Below are positions 16,889-25,604 of a stretch of DNA of 62,536 nucleotides, in pieces. Within the stretch, counting starts at the first letter, position 1; every line of letters starts with the position of its first letter. The position numbers were made by a program, and so were the translations under genes. Origin of the DNA: Candidatus Nitricoxidireducens bremensis (GTDB taxonomy: Bacteria > Pseudomonadota > Gammaproteobacteria > Burkholderiales > Rhodocyclaceae); contig JAOTRT010000016.1 in assembly GCA_030247725.1 (NCBI GenBank), positions 1 to 62,536 on the forward strand. The letters run 5' to 3'. The notes under the pieces are model-generated. The model did not search any database, was not told the DNA's origin, and was given only the letters and a program-made list of their open reading frames with translations.

Positions 16889-18148
16889 TCAAGCGAGCAT
16901 GGCGATGCCCGCACCCAGGCCGAGCCCGATGGCCAGCAGGCCCGGCAGGGCCTGGCGCGTCAGGGCGGCGCCGCCGATGGCGACGACGAGGCCGATCTTG
17001 AAGGCCAGGTTCGAAAGGAGCGCCAGGACGATGGCGACCACGGCCTGGAGCTGGGTGATCTTGTCCAGGTTGTAAAGGCGCAGGGCCGACAGGGCGGCGG
17101 CATCCACGTCGGTGAAGCCGGAGACCAGGGCGACGAGGAAGAGGCCCTTGCTGCCGGCCAGGTCCTGGAGCCAGGCGGACACCAGCAGCACGGCGCCGTA
17201 GATGAGGCCGAAGGTCACGGCGGTGCGGATTTCCGTCGGGTTGGTCACCTCGGGCATGGGCAGTTCGCCCTGTTCGTGGAGCCGGCGCCAGCCCCACAGG
17301 GTGACGCCGAGGCCGAGGATGAGGCCGCTGCCCAGCACGGCCGCCAGGGGCCCGATGAGGGCGGGCGCCACCACGGCCGAGACGACGCCCATGCGCACGG
17401 TTACGGCCAGATTGGCCAGCAGGATGACGAGGGTCGCCGTGCGCGCCAGGTCCGCATGGCTGCGGGCGTGGCGGGCGAAGACCATGGTGGTGGCCGTCGA
17501 GGAGGCGAGGCCGCCGAAGACGCCCAGCACCGCCGCGCCGCGCTCGGTGCCGATGAGCCGCAGGGCCGCGTAGCCGGCCAGGGAAAGCCCCGAGATCAGC
17601 ACCACCAGCCACCAGATCTGGTGGGGATTGAAGGCGTCGTAGGGACCGTAATCCTGATCGGGCAGGATGGGCAGGACGATGAAGGACAGCACGGCGAACT
17701 GCAGCACCGAGATCAGGTCCTTGTGGGTCAGGCGCGTGGTGACGGCGTGGAGCTGGGCCTTGAAGTAGAGCAGCACCGTGGTGGCGATGGCCGCCATGAT
17801 CGCCAGGGGCGCGTAGCCGAACCAGACGGCGGCGCCGAGGCCGTAGCAGAGCATGAGGGCGACCACCGAGGTGGTGCCGGGATCGCCGTCGTCCTGGGGA
17901 TCGACGGCATGGGAGACGATCATCATGGCACCGGTGGCGAGCATGCCGACGGCGAGTATCCAGCCGCTGTTCGTCTGCTGGGCGATGAGGGCCGACAGGC
18001 AGCCGAGCAGGCCGACGAGGGCGAAGGTGCGCAGGCCGGCCTTCGGCTCGGTGCGACGCTCCCGTTCCAGGCCGATCAGCAGGCCGATGGCGAGGCTGAC
18101 GGCGAAGGCCTGTACGTGTTCCACGGCGGTGGGGGCGAAGATGTTCAT
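16889..18148 (-). CDS. MgtC/SapB-DUF4010 family membrane protein
   Basis: 419 residues, almost entirely hydrophobic, with about eleven to thirteen predicted membrane helices. The N-terminal third has the MgtC/SapB pattern (SLAIGLLIGLERERR, GLRTFALVGLLGCL), and the rest matches the DUF4010 type (GLASSTATTMVFARHAR, SGFTDVDAAALSALRL). Function is unknown to me; MgtC relatives are linked to magnesium limitation and ATP synthase control, but long DUF4010 forms may be transporters. It precedes the Amr triad on the same strand. The ATG at 18148 starts a normal signal-less membrane protein. Confidence 0.85.
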   Translation of the reverse strand: MNIFAPTAVEHVQAFAVSLAIGLLIGLERERRTEPKAGLRTFALVGLLGCLSALIAQQTNSGWILAVGMLATGAMMIVSHAVDPQDDGDPGTTSVVALMLCYGLGAAVWFGYAPLAIMAAIATTVLLYFKAQLHAVTTRLTHKDLISVLQFAVLSFIVLPILPDQDYGPYDAFNPHQIWWLVVLISGLSLAGYAALRLIGTERGAAVLGVFGGLASSTATTMVFARHARSHADLARTATLVILLANLAVTVRMGVVSAVVAPALIGPLAAVLGSGLILGLGVTLWGWRRLHEQGELPMPEVTNPTEIRTAVTFGLIYGAVLLVSAWLQDLAGSKGLFLVALVSGFTDVDAAALSALRLYNLDKITQLQAVVAIVLALLSNLAFKIGLVVAIGGAALTRQALPGLLAIGLGLGAGIAMLA

Positions 18149-18283
18149 GGCGCCGATTGTATGTCGGCGGCGCGCGGATGTAGCGAATCGACTCGTCGCG
18201 GCGAAGGGTTTTCCGGTATCGGCGACGTGAACGATAGGCGGGGCGGAACGATCACTGGACGATAGGCATACCTGGGGGCTATA

Positions 18284-18308
18284 GTATTACCGCAAATAAC
18301 GGTAATAC
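18284..18308. promoter_or_regulatory. Palindromic operator before the VapBC-type pair
   Basis: GTATTACCG (18284-18292) and CGGTAATAC (18300-18308) form a perfect 9-bp inverted repeat around a 7-bp A+T-rich centre. It ends three bases before the GGAGG ribosome site (18311-18315) of the antitoxin gene. This is the expected place for autorepression by an AbrB/MazE-fold antitoxin. Confidence 0.7.
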
Positions 18309-18319
18309 CCGGAGGCGTC

Positions 18320-18562
18320 ATGTTAACTTCGTCCGTCACCACCAAGGGGCAGGTCACGATCCCGATCGAACTGCGCGAGAAGCTCGGCATCAAGCCCGGC
18401 GACCGCGTCGGCTTTGTCGCCGAGGGGGAGCGCGTCCTGCTGCTGCGGCAGGAGACCGCCTTGGAAGCCGTCTTCGGCCTCGTCAAAGCGAAAAAGGGGG
18501 CGACCCTGGCGCAGATGGACGCCGCCATCGCAGCCGGCCGTGGCCGCCATGCTCGCCGTTGA
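18320..18562 (+). CDS. AbrB/MazE-fold antitoxin (VapB type)
   Basis: 80 residues with an N-terminal swapped-hairpin DNA-binding domain of the SpoVT/AbrB type (TSSVTTKGQVTIPIELREKL, GIKPGDRVGF) and a C-terminal tail of about 30 residues for toxin binding (ALEAVFGLVKAKKG). It should neutralise the PIN toxin whose start lies within its last codons and repress the pair through the palindrome just upstream. GGAGG lies five bases from the ATG. A similar architecture occurs in many chromosomal and plasmid toxin-antitoxin loci. Confidence 0.9.
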   Translation: MLTSSVTTKGQVTIPIELREKLGIKPGDRVGFVAEGERVLLLRQETALEAVFGLVKAKKGATLAQMDAAIAAGRGRHARR

Positions 18563-18944
18563 CACCAATGTGCTGGTGCGCGTGCTGGTCGACGACCCGG
18601 ACGCCCCCGAACAGTGCCGCGCGGCCCGCAAGGCGGTCGCCGAGGCCGGTGCGGTCTATGTGCCGCAAGTCGTGCAGATCGAGACCATTTGGGTGCTTGC
18701 CGGCGCCTACGGGCTGGACAAGGCCGGCATTGTCGCGGCGTTGAGCGCTATCGCCGCCCATCCGGCCTTCCGCCTGCAAGAGCCCGAAATTTTCGCCGCT
18801 GCGCTGGCCGGCTACCGGTCCGGCAGCGCCGATTTTGCCGACCTGGTCATCCTTGCCGAAAGCACGCAAGCCGGCTGCGAACTCGCTACCTTTGATCGCA
18901 AGCTGGGCAAGCTTCCCGGTGCGCATCCGGTGCGGCCCGCCTGA
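18549..18944 (+). CDS. PIN-domain ribonuclease toxin (VapC type)
   Basis: 131 residues forming a single PIN domain. Acidic catalytic residues are visible in AVDTNVLVRVLVDDP, in QIETIWVL and in the C-terminal group GSADFADLVILAES followed by LATFDRKLGKL. VapC toxins cleave specific RNAs, often initiator tRNA or rRNA loops. The start at 18549 overlaps the antitoxin by 14 bp and places the first Asp at residue 4, as is typical. The upstream in-frame start at 18414 would add unrelated arginine-rich sequence. The gene ends 166 bp before ispD. Confidence 0.9.
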   Translation: MLAVDTNVLVRVLVDDPDAPEQCRAARKAVAEAGAVYVPQVVQIETIWVLAGAYGLDKAGIVAALSAIAAHPAFRLQEPEIFAAALAGYRSGSADFADLVILAESTQAGCELATFDRKLGKLPGAHPVRPA

Positions 18945-18968
18945 AGGCGGCAATTCCGGGACGCCGAC

Positions 18969-19070
18969 ATGTCGCTACCCGCTTGGTGCCGGTTCTGGAT
19001 ACCGATTGGGGTAGCCGGTGCCGCGACCCTGGCCGCGTTGCTTGCCGTGCTGACAAACTTCGAGGAGTAG
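18969..19070 (+). CDS. Possible 33-residue single-pass membrane peptide
   Basis: An ORF of 33 codons between the toxin gene and ispD encodes a short polar head (MSLPAWCRFW), one hydrophobic helix (IPIGVAGAATLAALLAVL) and an acidic tail (TNFEE). A weak GGGA lies about eleven bases upstream. Such peptides are often missed, but a chance ORF cannot be excluded. No family recognised. Confidence 0.3.
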   Translation: MSLPAWCRFWIPIGVAGAATLAALLAVLTNFEE

Positions 19071-19110
19071 GCGCCGGCAGGGGCAGACCCAGGCCGGATA
19101 GAATCCGCCC

Positions 19111-19806
19111 ATGAGCTACTACGCACTCGTTCCCGCCGGCGGCGGCGGTTCCCGCATGGGGGCCGACCGGCCCAAGCAGTATCTGCCGCTGCTGGAACGC
19201 CCCCTCATCTGGCATACCCTGAACACCCTCTGCGCCGTCGCTGCCATCGAACGGGTGGTGGTGGTCATCGCCGCCGAGGACGAGCACTGGGACACCTACG
19301 ACTGGTCCGCCATCGCCGGCCGCATCGAAGTGCTGCGTTGCGGCGGCCCGACGCGGGCCGCCAGCGTCACCAACGGCCTGCGCCAGTTGCGGGGCCGCGT
19401 GGATGCCGCGGACTGGATTCTCGTCCATGACGCCGCCCGCGCCTGCCTTGCCGTCGCCCAGGTGGAGAAGCTCATCGCCGAGGCGGGCGCCGACGGCGTC
19501 GGCGGCATCCTCGCCGTGCCGGTGGCCGACACCCTCAAGCGGGCGGCGGCGGGCGACGGCGCGCGCATCGCCGCCACCGTGCCGCGGGAACAGCTCTGGC
19601 AGGCCCAGACACCCCAGATGTTCCGTCACGCCATGCTGCTCGACGCCCTCGAATCCGCCCCGGCCGTCACCGACGAGGCCAGCGCCATCGAGGCCCTGGG
19701 CCTGCAGCCGCGCCTCGTGGCGGCCGACGTCACCAACCTGAAAGTCACCTTTCCGCTGGACCTGCACCTGGCGGAAATCATCCTGCGCGACAGAGAGCAC
19801 CCATGA
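19111..19806 (+). CDS. ispD: 2-C-methyl-D-erythritol 4-phosphate cytidylyltransferase
   Basis: Third enzyme of the MEP isoprenoid pathway; transfers CMP from CTP to methylerythritol phosphate. The 231 residues show the nucleotide-binding start [21 protein letters not shown], the [11 protein letters not shown] region with the conserved Asp, VADTLKR, and the IspD signature near the C-terminus ([23 protein letters not shown]). The stop overlaps the ispF start in ATGA. Some bacteria fuse these two genes; here they are separate but coupled. Cytoplasmic. Confidence 0.96.
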   Translation: MSYYALVPAGGGGSRMGADRPKQYLPLLERPLIWHTLNTLCAVAAIERVVVVIAAEDEHWDTYDWSAIAGRIEVLRCGGPTRAASVTNGLRQLRGRVDAADWILVHDAARACLAVAQVEKLIAEAGADGVGGILAVPVADTLKRAAAGDGARIAATVPREQLWQAQTPQMFRHAMLLDALESAPAVTDEASAIEALGLQPRLVAADVTNLKVTFPLDLHLAEIILRDREHP

Positions 19807-20294
19807 ACCAACCCTTCCGCATCGGCCAGGGCTACGACGTCCACGGCCTCGTCCCCGGCCGCAAACTGATTCTCGGCGGTGTCGAGATTCCCCACGACCG
19901 GGGCCTGCTCGGCCATTCGGATGCCGACGCGCTGCTGCACGCCGTCACGGATGCCATCCTCGGCGCCGCCGGCCTCGGCGACATCGGCCGCATGTTTCCC
20001 GATAGCGACGCCCAATGGCGCGGCGCCGACAGCCGCGTGCTGCTGCGGGGCGCCCTGGCGGCGGTGAAGGCTGCCGGCTGGGCCGTGGGCAATGTGGACG
20101 CGACGATCATCGCCCAGGCGCCGAAGATTTCGCCCCATGTGGCCGCCATGTGCGCCAACATCGCCGCCGACCTGGGCATCGAACCGGAGGCGGTGAACAT
20201 CAAGGGCAAGACCACCGAACGCCTCGGCTTCGAAGGCCGCGGCGAAGGCATCGCCGCCGAGGCGGTGGCCCTGCTGTTCCGTGAGCGGGCCTGA
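19803..20294 (+). CDS. ispF: 2-C-methyl-D-erythritol 2,4-cyclodiphosphate synthase
   Basis: Fifth MEP pathway enzyme, converting CDP-methylerythritol 2-phosphate to the cyclic diphosphate with loss of CMP. 163 residues, normal for the trimeric family. Metal-binding motif GQGYDVHGL at the N-terminus, [25 protein letters not shown] in two adjoining pieces, and the C-terminal [17 protein letters not shown] stretch. It overlaps ispD by 4 bp and the following thpR by 14 bp, so the three form an operon. Confidence 0.97.
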   Translation: MNQPFRIGQGYDVHGLVPGRKLILGGVEIPHDRGLLGHSDADALLHAVTDAILGAAGLGDIGRMFPDSDAQWRGADSRVLLRGALAAVKAAGWAVGNVDATIIAQAPKISPHVAAMCANIAADLGIEPEAVNIKGKTTERLGFEGRGEGIAAEAVALLFRERA

Positions 20295-20823
20295 GGCCCG
20301 CCGCCTGTTCTTCGCCCTGTGGCCCGACGGGGCCGGGGCGGACGCCCTCGCCGCCGCTGCCCGTGTCGTCCACAAAGCCTGCGGCGGCCGACCCACGGGA
20401 CGCGACGACCTGCACCTGACCCTGGCCTTCCTCGGCGACGCGACCGCGGAACGGCTGGCCGCTGCCGAAGAAGCTGCCGCCGGCGTGGTCGCCGCCCCCT
20501 TCGATTTCGCCATCAACCGCCTCGGCTGCTGGCAGCACAACCGCATCCTCTGGGCCGGCTGCACGGAGACGCCGCTGCCCCTGGCGGCCCTGGCCCGGGA
20601 CCTGGCGGAACGCCTGCGGACGGCGGGCTTCGTCCTCGATGCACGGCCCTACGCGCCCCATGTCACCCTGCTGAGACAAGCCGACTGCCACCGTGCGGTG
20701 CCGCTCGCCGCGCCGGTGCCGTGGGCGGCGACGGAATTCGTCCTCGCCGAATCCCGGCCGACGCCCGCCGGGGGGCGCTACACGGTCATCGGCCGCTGGC
20801 CGCTGGCGCCGGCCATCGGCTAG
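20281..20823 (+). CDS. thpR: RNA 2',3'-cyclic phosphodiesterase (LigT/ThpR)
   Basis: Two-histidine phosphoesterase of 180 residues. The two catalytic motifs are HLT (in [12 protein letters not shown]) and HVT (in [10 protein letters not shown]), spaced as in the family. The likely reaction is hydrolysis of 2',3'-cyclic phosphates to 2'-phosphates and, in reverse, RNA ligation; the physiological role is unclear. It starts with GTG at 20281, inside the last codons of ispF. No other start fits so well because residues [10 protein letters not shown] near the N-terminus are family-conserved. Confidence 0.92.
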   Translation: MSGPEARRLFFALWPDGAGADALAAAARVVHKACGGRPTGRDDLHLTLAFLGDATAERLAAAEEAAAGVVAAPFDFAINRLGCWQHNRILWAGCTETPLPLAALARDLAERLRTAGFVLDARPYAPHVTLLRQADCHRAVPLAAPVPWAATEFVLAESRPTPAGGRYTVIGRWPLAPAIG

Positions 20824-20849
20824 AATCGCCCGCTCCTAGGGAGATTCAA

Positions 20850-21332
20850 ATGGGATTGAGCCTGTTCCGGCCCCGCAAGACCACGCCGCGCCTCGAACAA
20901 TTGCGCGCCCTGTCCCTGCTCGTGGACCTGACGCCCGCCGAACTGGAAATCGTCGACGGCCTGGTCCACGAACGGGAATACCTGGCCGGCGAGATCGTCT
21001 TCGACGAAGGCGAGGAGGGCCACGCCATCTACATCGTCCTCGACGGCGAAGTGCTGATCCGGCGCCAAGGCGATTCCGAGGGTGCCTGCATCGCCGCCCT
21101 TGGCCCGGGCACCTTCTTCGGCGAACTGGCGCTGCTCGACGACGGCCCCCGCTCCGCCCAGGCCGTGGCCGCCAAACCGAGCAAGCTGGTCGTCTTCTTC
21201 CGCGACGAGTTCTCCAACCTCCTCGAGACCCACGCCCGCATCGCCTCGAAGATCGCGCGCCAGCTCGCCCGCCACATCGGCGCGCGCATGCGCGACATGG
21301 CGCGGGCGGCCGACGCCTTCCAGCATCTGTGA
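20850..21332 (+). CDS. Cyclic-nucleotide-binding-domain protein without output domain
   Basis: 160 residues consisting of one cNMP-binding domain flanked by helices. The phosphate-binding cassette region is visible (YLAGEIVFDEGEEGHAIYIV, GTFFGELALLDDGPRSAQA). No helix-turn-helix follows, so it is not a CRP-type transcription factor. It may bind cyclic nucleotide and act through protein contacts. The ATG at 20850 is preceded by GGGAG. Its stop overlaps the GTG start of the AI-2E-type transporter, which suggests the two work together, the domain perhaps gating transport (inference). Confidence 0.88.
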   Translation: MGLSLFRPRKTTPRLEQLRALSLLVDLTPAELEIVDGLVHEREYLAGEIVFDEGEEGHAIYIVLDGEVLIRRQGDSEGACIAALGPGTFFGELALLDDGPRSAQAVAAKPSKLVVFFRDEFSNLLETHARIASKIARQLARHIGARMRDMARAADAFQHL

Positions 21333-22447
21333 TCCACCACCGCCATTCCTCCGGCCCGGTCGTCTGGGCGGCGATCATCGCCGTCACCTGCCTGCTGCTG
21401 CTGGTGTTCCAGAAGCTGCTGTTCCTGGTGGTGCCCTTCCTGCTGGCCCTGATCCTCTACTACATCCTCTATCCGGTCACCCAGGCCTTCGTCTATCGCG
21501 GCATGACGCGGGACGGCGCCGCCGCCGCCACCATCGCCGCCTTCCTCGCCCTCCTGGTGGCCGGCGGATTCCTGGCGGTGCCCTGGGTGATGCTCCACGC
21601 GGTGGACTGGCAGGCTTCGGTCGTCGCCTATCTGGACGGCGGCCTCAATCTGCTGGAACGCTCCCTGCGCGCCCTGGAGGCCCGCGTCGGCATGCTCGCC
21701 GACGCCCGCTTCGCCGCCACGGCCATGGCCAAGCTGCAGAGCTCCTCCGGCAACGTGGCCGAGCACATGGAGCCCATCGCCATGGGCATCGCCGCCTGGA
21801 CACCCTCGCTGCTGCTGGCACCCTTCCTCGCCTTCTTCTTCCTCAAGGACGGCCGCCGCTTCAAGCGCTTCCTCGCCAAGGCCGTGCCCAACGCCTTCTT
21901 CGAGAAGACTCTCTACCTGCTGCACGAAGTGGACCACACCCTGCGCGCCTACTTCATCGGCCTCATGAAGCTCACGCTGCTGGACACCGCCACCCTGGCC
22001 GCCGGCCTCTGGCTGCTGGGCTTCCCCGGCGCCCTGGCCCTGGGCTTCATCTGCGCCGTGCTGGCCTGGATACCCTATGTCGGCTCCATCCTCGGCGGCC
22101 TGCTGGTGGTGCTGGTGGCCGCCACCGACTTTCCCGACGCGCCGCGCATGGCCTACTGGGCCATCGCCCTGTTCACCTTCGCGCGCCTGCTCGACGACTT
22201 CGTCTACATGCCCCTCACCGTCGGCAAGAGCCTGCACATGCACCCGCTGGTGACCGTGCTGATGATCTTTGCCGGCGGCGCCGTCGCCGGCATCTCCGGC
22301 CTCATGCTGGTGCTGCCGGTGCTGGGGGTGGTGATGGTCAGCGGCGACACCATCGGCCGCGTCGTCACCGACGCCCGCCTCATGGCCCGCCACCGCCACG
22401 CCCGCGCCCTGCGGCGGCGGCAGGCGAGCGCCGACCTGGTGGTCTGA
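21329..22447 (+). CDS. AI-2E/PerM family membrane transporter
   Basis: 372 residues with about eight membrane helices arranged as in the AI-2E exporter (TqsA/PerM) family: an N-terminal helix pair, an amphipathic middle region, and a C-terminal block containing the GFPGALALGFICAVLAWIPY and GSILGG stretch. The family includes autoinducer-2 exporters and Na+/H+ antiporters, so the substrate is unassigned. It starts with GTG at 21329 overlapping the preceding stop by 4 bp. The C-terminus is basic (ARHRHARALRRRQ). Confidence 0.88.
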   Translation: MIHHRHSSGPVVWAAIIAVTCLLLLVFQKLLFLVVPFLLALILYYILYPVTQAFVYRGMTRDGAAAATIAAFLALLVAGGFLAVPWVMLHAVDWQASVVAYLDGGLNLLERSLRALEARVGMLADARFAATAMAKLQSSSGNVAEHMEPIAMGIAAWTPSLLLAPFLAFFFLKDGRRFKRFLAKAVPNAFFEKTLYLLHEVDHTLRAYFIGLMKLTLLDTATLAAGLWLLGFPGALALGFICAVLAWIPYVGSILGGLLVVLVAATDFPDAPRMAYWAIALFTFARLLDDFVYMPLTVGKSLHMHPLVTVLMIFAGGAVAGISGLMLVLPVLGVVMVSGDTIGRVVTDARLMARHRHARALRRRQASADLVV

Positions 22448-22600
22448 GGGGTTTGCCGCAGAGGGCGGGCCGCGTCGGCGCTCCGCCGGCCCAGGCAGGG
22501 TAAACTGCGGCCTCGATATCCCGCAACGGCCGGCCTCCGCCGCGCCTCCTCGCCGGAAGCCATGCTTCCCCTTTCAACGTCCTTGCGGAGCAGCAACGTC

Positions 22601-24838
22601 ATGAGATTGTCCCTGCGGTTCGTCCTACCCCTCCTCATCGTGCTGGCCGGCTTCGCCTACGCCATCGTGCCGCTCGTCGATCAGTTCACCCAGCGCTGGT
22701 TCGTGCGCGACATGGACATCCGCTCCAGCCTCATCGCCAACACCATCGGCGAGTCCCTGCTGGAGCAGGTGGCGGCCGGATCGAAGGCCAAGACCGCGGC
22801 CTTCTTCGTCCGCATCACCCAGGACGAGCGGCTCTACGCCATCGGCTACTGCGCCGCGCCCCAGAGCGCGCCGCTGGCCTCCAAGCTGTTCCCCGGCGAC
22901 ATCCGCTGCGACAACCTGACCCGCTTCGAGGGCGCGGACAAGAACCTCCTGACCAGCGCCAGCGGGCCCCTGCATGTGGCGGTAAAGCCCCTGGAGAGCG
23001 GCGGGACGGCGGCCGGCAAGCTGGTGCTGATCCACGACATGAGCTTCGTCGAGCGCCGCAGCGAGGAGACGCGGCGCTACGTCTTCTTCTTCTTCGCCGG
23101 CCTGGCAATCGTGGTCTCCCTCATCACCGTGATCGTGGCCCAGTTGTCCTGGCGCGGCTGGGTGCAGGGCATGCGCGCGCTGCTACGCGGCGAGGGCCTG
23201 CTGCGGCAGCCGCCGGTCGGCGCCGCCCAGCCGGAGTTCCAACCCATTGCCCGCGACCTGCAGCGCCTGATCCGCGACCTGGAGAACGAGGCGCGCTCCC
23301 GCGACGAGGGGCAGACGACCTGGACGGCCGAGTCCCTGCGCGCCATCCTGCAGGGGGAGCTGCGCGGCGAGGACGTCATCGTCGTCTCCAACCGGGAGCC
23401 CTACATCCACCAGCAGCGCGGCGACCACATCGAGGTGCAGCGGCCCGCCAGCGGGCTGGTGACCGCCCTGGAGCCCATCATGCGCGCCTGCTCGGGCACC
23501 TGGATCGCCCACGGCAGCGGCTCGGCCGACCGGGCGGTGGTGGATGCGCGCGACCACGTCCAGGTGCCGCCGGACAAGCCGGCCTACCAGATCCGCCGCC
23601 TCTGGCTGACGGCCGCCGAGGAGGCCGGCTACTACTTCGGCTTCGCCAACGAGGGACTCTGGCCCCTGTGCCATATCGCCCACGTACGGCCCACCTTCCG
23701 CTCCGGCGACTGGGCCCACTACGAGGCGGTGAACCGCAAGTTCGCCCGCGCAGTGGCCGAGGAGGCCAAGACCGACGCGCCCATCGTCCTCGTCCAGGAC
23801 TACCATTTCGCCCTGCTGCCGCGCATGATCCGCGAACTGCTGCCCAACGCCACGGTGATCACCTTTTGGCACATCCCCTGGCCCAATCCCGAGTCCTTCT
23901 CGATCTGTCCCTGGCGCGAGCAGATCGTCGCCGGCATGCTCGGCAGCAGCATCCTCGGCTTCCACACCCAGTCCCACTGCAACAACTTCGTGGATACCGT
24001 GGACCGGCTGCTGGAGGCCAACGTGGACCGGGAGTCCTTCCGCGTCACCCTCGGCGGCCATGCCACGGCCGTGCGGCGCTACCCGATCTCCATCGACTGG
24101 CCGCCGGCGGAGGAGATGGTCGGCAAGCCGGTAGACGAATGCCGCGCCGAGATCCGCCGCGCCCACGACCTGCCCGCCGACCACGCGGTCGGCATCGGCG
24201 TGGACCGCCTCGACTACACCAAGGGCATCGTCGAGCGCTTCCGCGCCATCGAGCGCCTGCTGGAACTCAGGCCGGAATGGATCGGCCGCTTCAGCTTCAT
24301 CCAGATCGCCGCGCCGACCCGCTCCAGCATCGAGGAATACCAGTCCCACGAGGCCCAGGTGCGGGCGCTGGCGACGCGCATCAACGACCGCTTCAGCCGT
24401 GCCGGCCGCGCCGGCCCGCCGCCCATCCTGCTCAAGGTCGAGCACCACGAGCCGCGGCAGATCTACGAGCACTACCGGGCCGCCGAACTGTGCTTCGTCA
24501 GCAGCCTGCACGACGGCATGAACCTGGTCGCCAAGGAGTTCGTCGCCTCCCGCGACGACGGCCGCGGCGTGCTGATCCTTTCCCAATTCACCGGCGCCGC
24601 CCGCGAACTGCCCGAGGCGCTGATCGTCAATCCCTACGACGCCGACCAGTGCGCCGCCGCCCTGCATCTGGCGCTGACCATGCCGGAGGCGGAACAGCGC
24701 GACCGCATGCGCCTGATGCGCAACCTGGTGGCCGAGTTCAACGTCTATCGCTGGGCCGGGCGCATGCTGCTCGATGCCGCCATCATGCGGCGCCGCGGCC
24801 GCCTGGCGGACGGTGCGGCAACCGCCGGCAACGGGTGA
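22601..24838 (+). CDS. otsA: Membrane-anchored trehalose-6-phosphate synthase with sensor-like N-terminus
   Basis: C-terminal part (about 255-735) is a GT20 domain making trehalose-6-phosphate from UDP-glucose and glucose-6-phosphate: [54 protein letters not shown]. Unlike usual soluble OtsA of about 470 residues, it carries about 250 extra N-terminal residues: helix (about 4-25), an extracytoplasmic domain of about 130 residues, helix (about 160-180) and a HAMP-like linker. The start at 22601 has GGAG ten bases upstream and begins directly with the membrane anchor; an alternative ATG is at 22562. The gene is followed four bases later by otsB. Confidence 0.93.
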   Translation: MRLSLRFVLPLLIVLAGFAYAIVPLVDQFTQRWFVRDMDIRSSLIANTIGESLLEQVAAGSKAKTAAFFVRITQDERLYAIGYCAAPQSAPLASKLFPGDIRCDNLTRFEGADKNLLTSASGPLHVAVKPLESGGTAAGKLVLIHDMSFVERRSEETRRYVFFFFAGLAIVVSLITVIVAQLSWRGWVQGMRALLRGEGLLRQPPVGAAQPEFQPIARDLQRLIRDLENEARSRDEGQTTWTAESLRAILQGELRGEDVIVVSNREPYIHQQRGDHIEVQRPASGLVTALEPIMRACSGTWIAHGSGSADRAVVDARDHVQVPPDKPAYQIRRLWLTAAEEAGYYFGFANEGLWPLCHIAHVRPTFRSGDWAHYEAVNRKFARAVAEEAKTDAPIVLVQDYHFALLPRMIRELLPNATVITFWHIPWPNPESFSICPWREQIVAGMLGSSILGFHTQSHCNNFVDTVDRLLEANVDRESFRVTLGGHATAVRRYPISIDWPPAEEMVGKPVDECRAEIRRAHDLPADHAVGIGVDRLDYTKGIVERFRAIERLLELRPEWIGRFSFIQIAAPTRSSIEEYQSHEAQVRALATRINDRFSRAGRAGPPPILLKVEHHEPRQIYEHYRAAELCFVSSLHDGMNLVAKEFVASRDDGRGVLILSQFTGAARELPEALIVNPYDADQCAAALHLALTMPEAEQRDRMRLMRNLVAEFNVYRWAGRMLLDAAIMRRRGRLADGAATAGNG

Positions 24839-24842
24839 GGCC

Positions 24843-25604
24843 GTGAGCGTCACCGCCGCCTCCCGCCGGCCGCCGCCGGCCCACGCCGAATGGGCCTATT
24901 TCCTCGACGTGGATGGCACCCTCATCGAGTTCGCGGCCAGTCCCGCCGCCGTCCTGGTGGACGACGCCCTGCTCGGCCTCGTCGCCCGCCTGCACCGCGC
25001 CTGCGGCGGCGCCCTCGCCCTCGTCAGCGGCCGTTGCCTGGCCGACCTGGAACAGCGCCTGGGTAGCGTGCGCATCCCCATGGCCGGCCAGCACGGCCTG
25101 GAGCGCCGCGATGCCGGCGGGCGCCGCCACATCCACGCCACGCCGGGCGCCGCCAAGCGCGAACTGCGCCGCCGCCTGGACGCCCTGGTCGCCCGCCATC
25201 CCGGTCTGCTGCTGGAGGACAAGGGCCTGACCCTGGCCCTCCACTACCGCCAGGCGCCCCAGCTGGCTGCCTGGCTGCACCGGCTTTTGGCCGGCTGGGT
25301 GGCCGCCGCCGAGGGCCTGCATCTGCAGAAGGGCAAGCGCGTCCTGGAGATCAAGCCGGCCGGTTTCGACAAGGGCAGCGCCATCGCCGAATTCATGGCC
25401 GAGCCGCCCTTCTGCGGACGCCGCCCCGTCTTCATCGGCGACGACGTCACCGACGAGCACGGCTTCGAGCGCGTCAACGGCCTCGGCGGCGTCACCATCA
25501 AGGTCGGTCCCGGCCGCACCGCCGCCCGCCACCGCCTGGCCGACGTTTCCGCCGCGCGGGCCTGGCTCGCCGGCGCCATCGCCCCGCAAGGAGAAAACCC
25601 ATGA
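24843..25604 (+). CDS. otsB: Trehalose-6-phosphate phosphatase
   Basis: HAD-superfamily phosphatase that releases trehalose from trehalose-6-phosphate. 253 residues, normal length. Motif I reads FLDVDGTLIEF with both catalytic Asp residues, motif II LVSGR, and motif IV IGDDVTDEHGF; the KGSAIAEFM lysine region is also present. It starts with GTG at 24843 just after the otsA stop and overlaps the GH15 gene in ATGA. The three genes form one trehalose synthesis and turnover unit, probably for osmotic or desiccation stress. Confidence 0.95.
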   Translation: MSVTAASRRPPPAHAEWAYFLDVDGTLIEFAASPAAVLVDDALLGLVARLHRACGGALALVSGRCLADLEQRLGSVRIPMAGQHGLERRDAGGRRHIHATPGAAKRELRRRLDALVARHPGLLLEDKGLTLALHYRQAPQLAAWLHRLLAGWVAAAEGLHLQKGKRVLEIKPAGFDKGSAIAEFMAEPPFCGRRPVFIGDDVTDEHGFERVNGLGGVTIKVGPGRTAARHRLADVSAARAWLAGAIAPQGENP

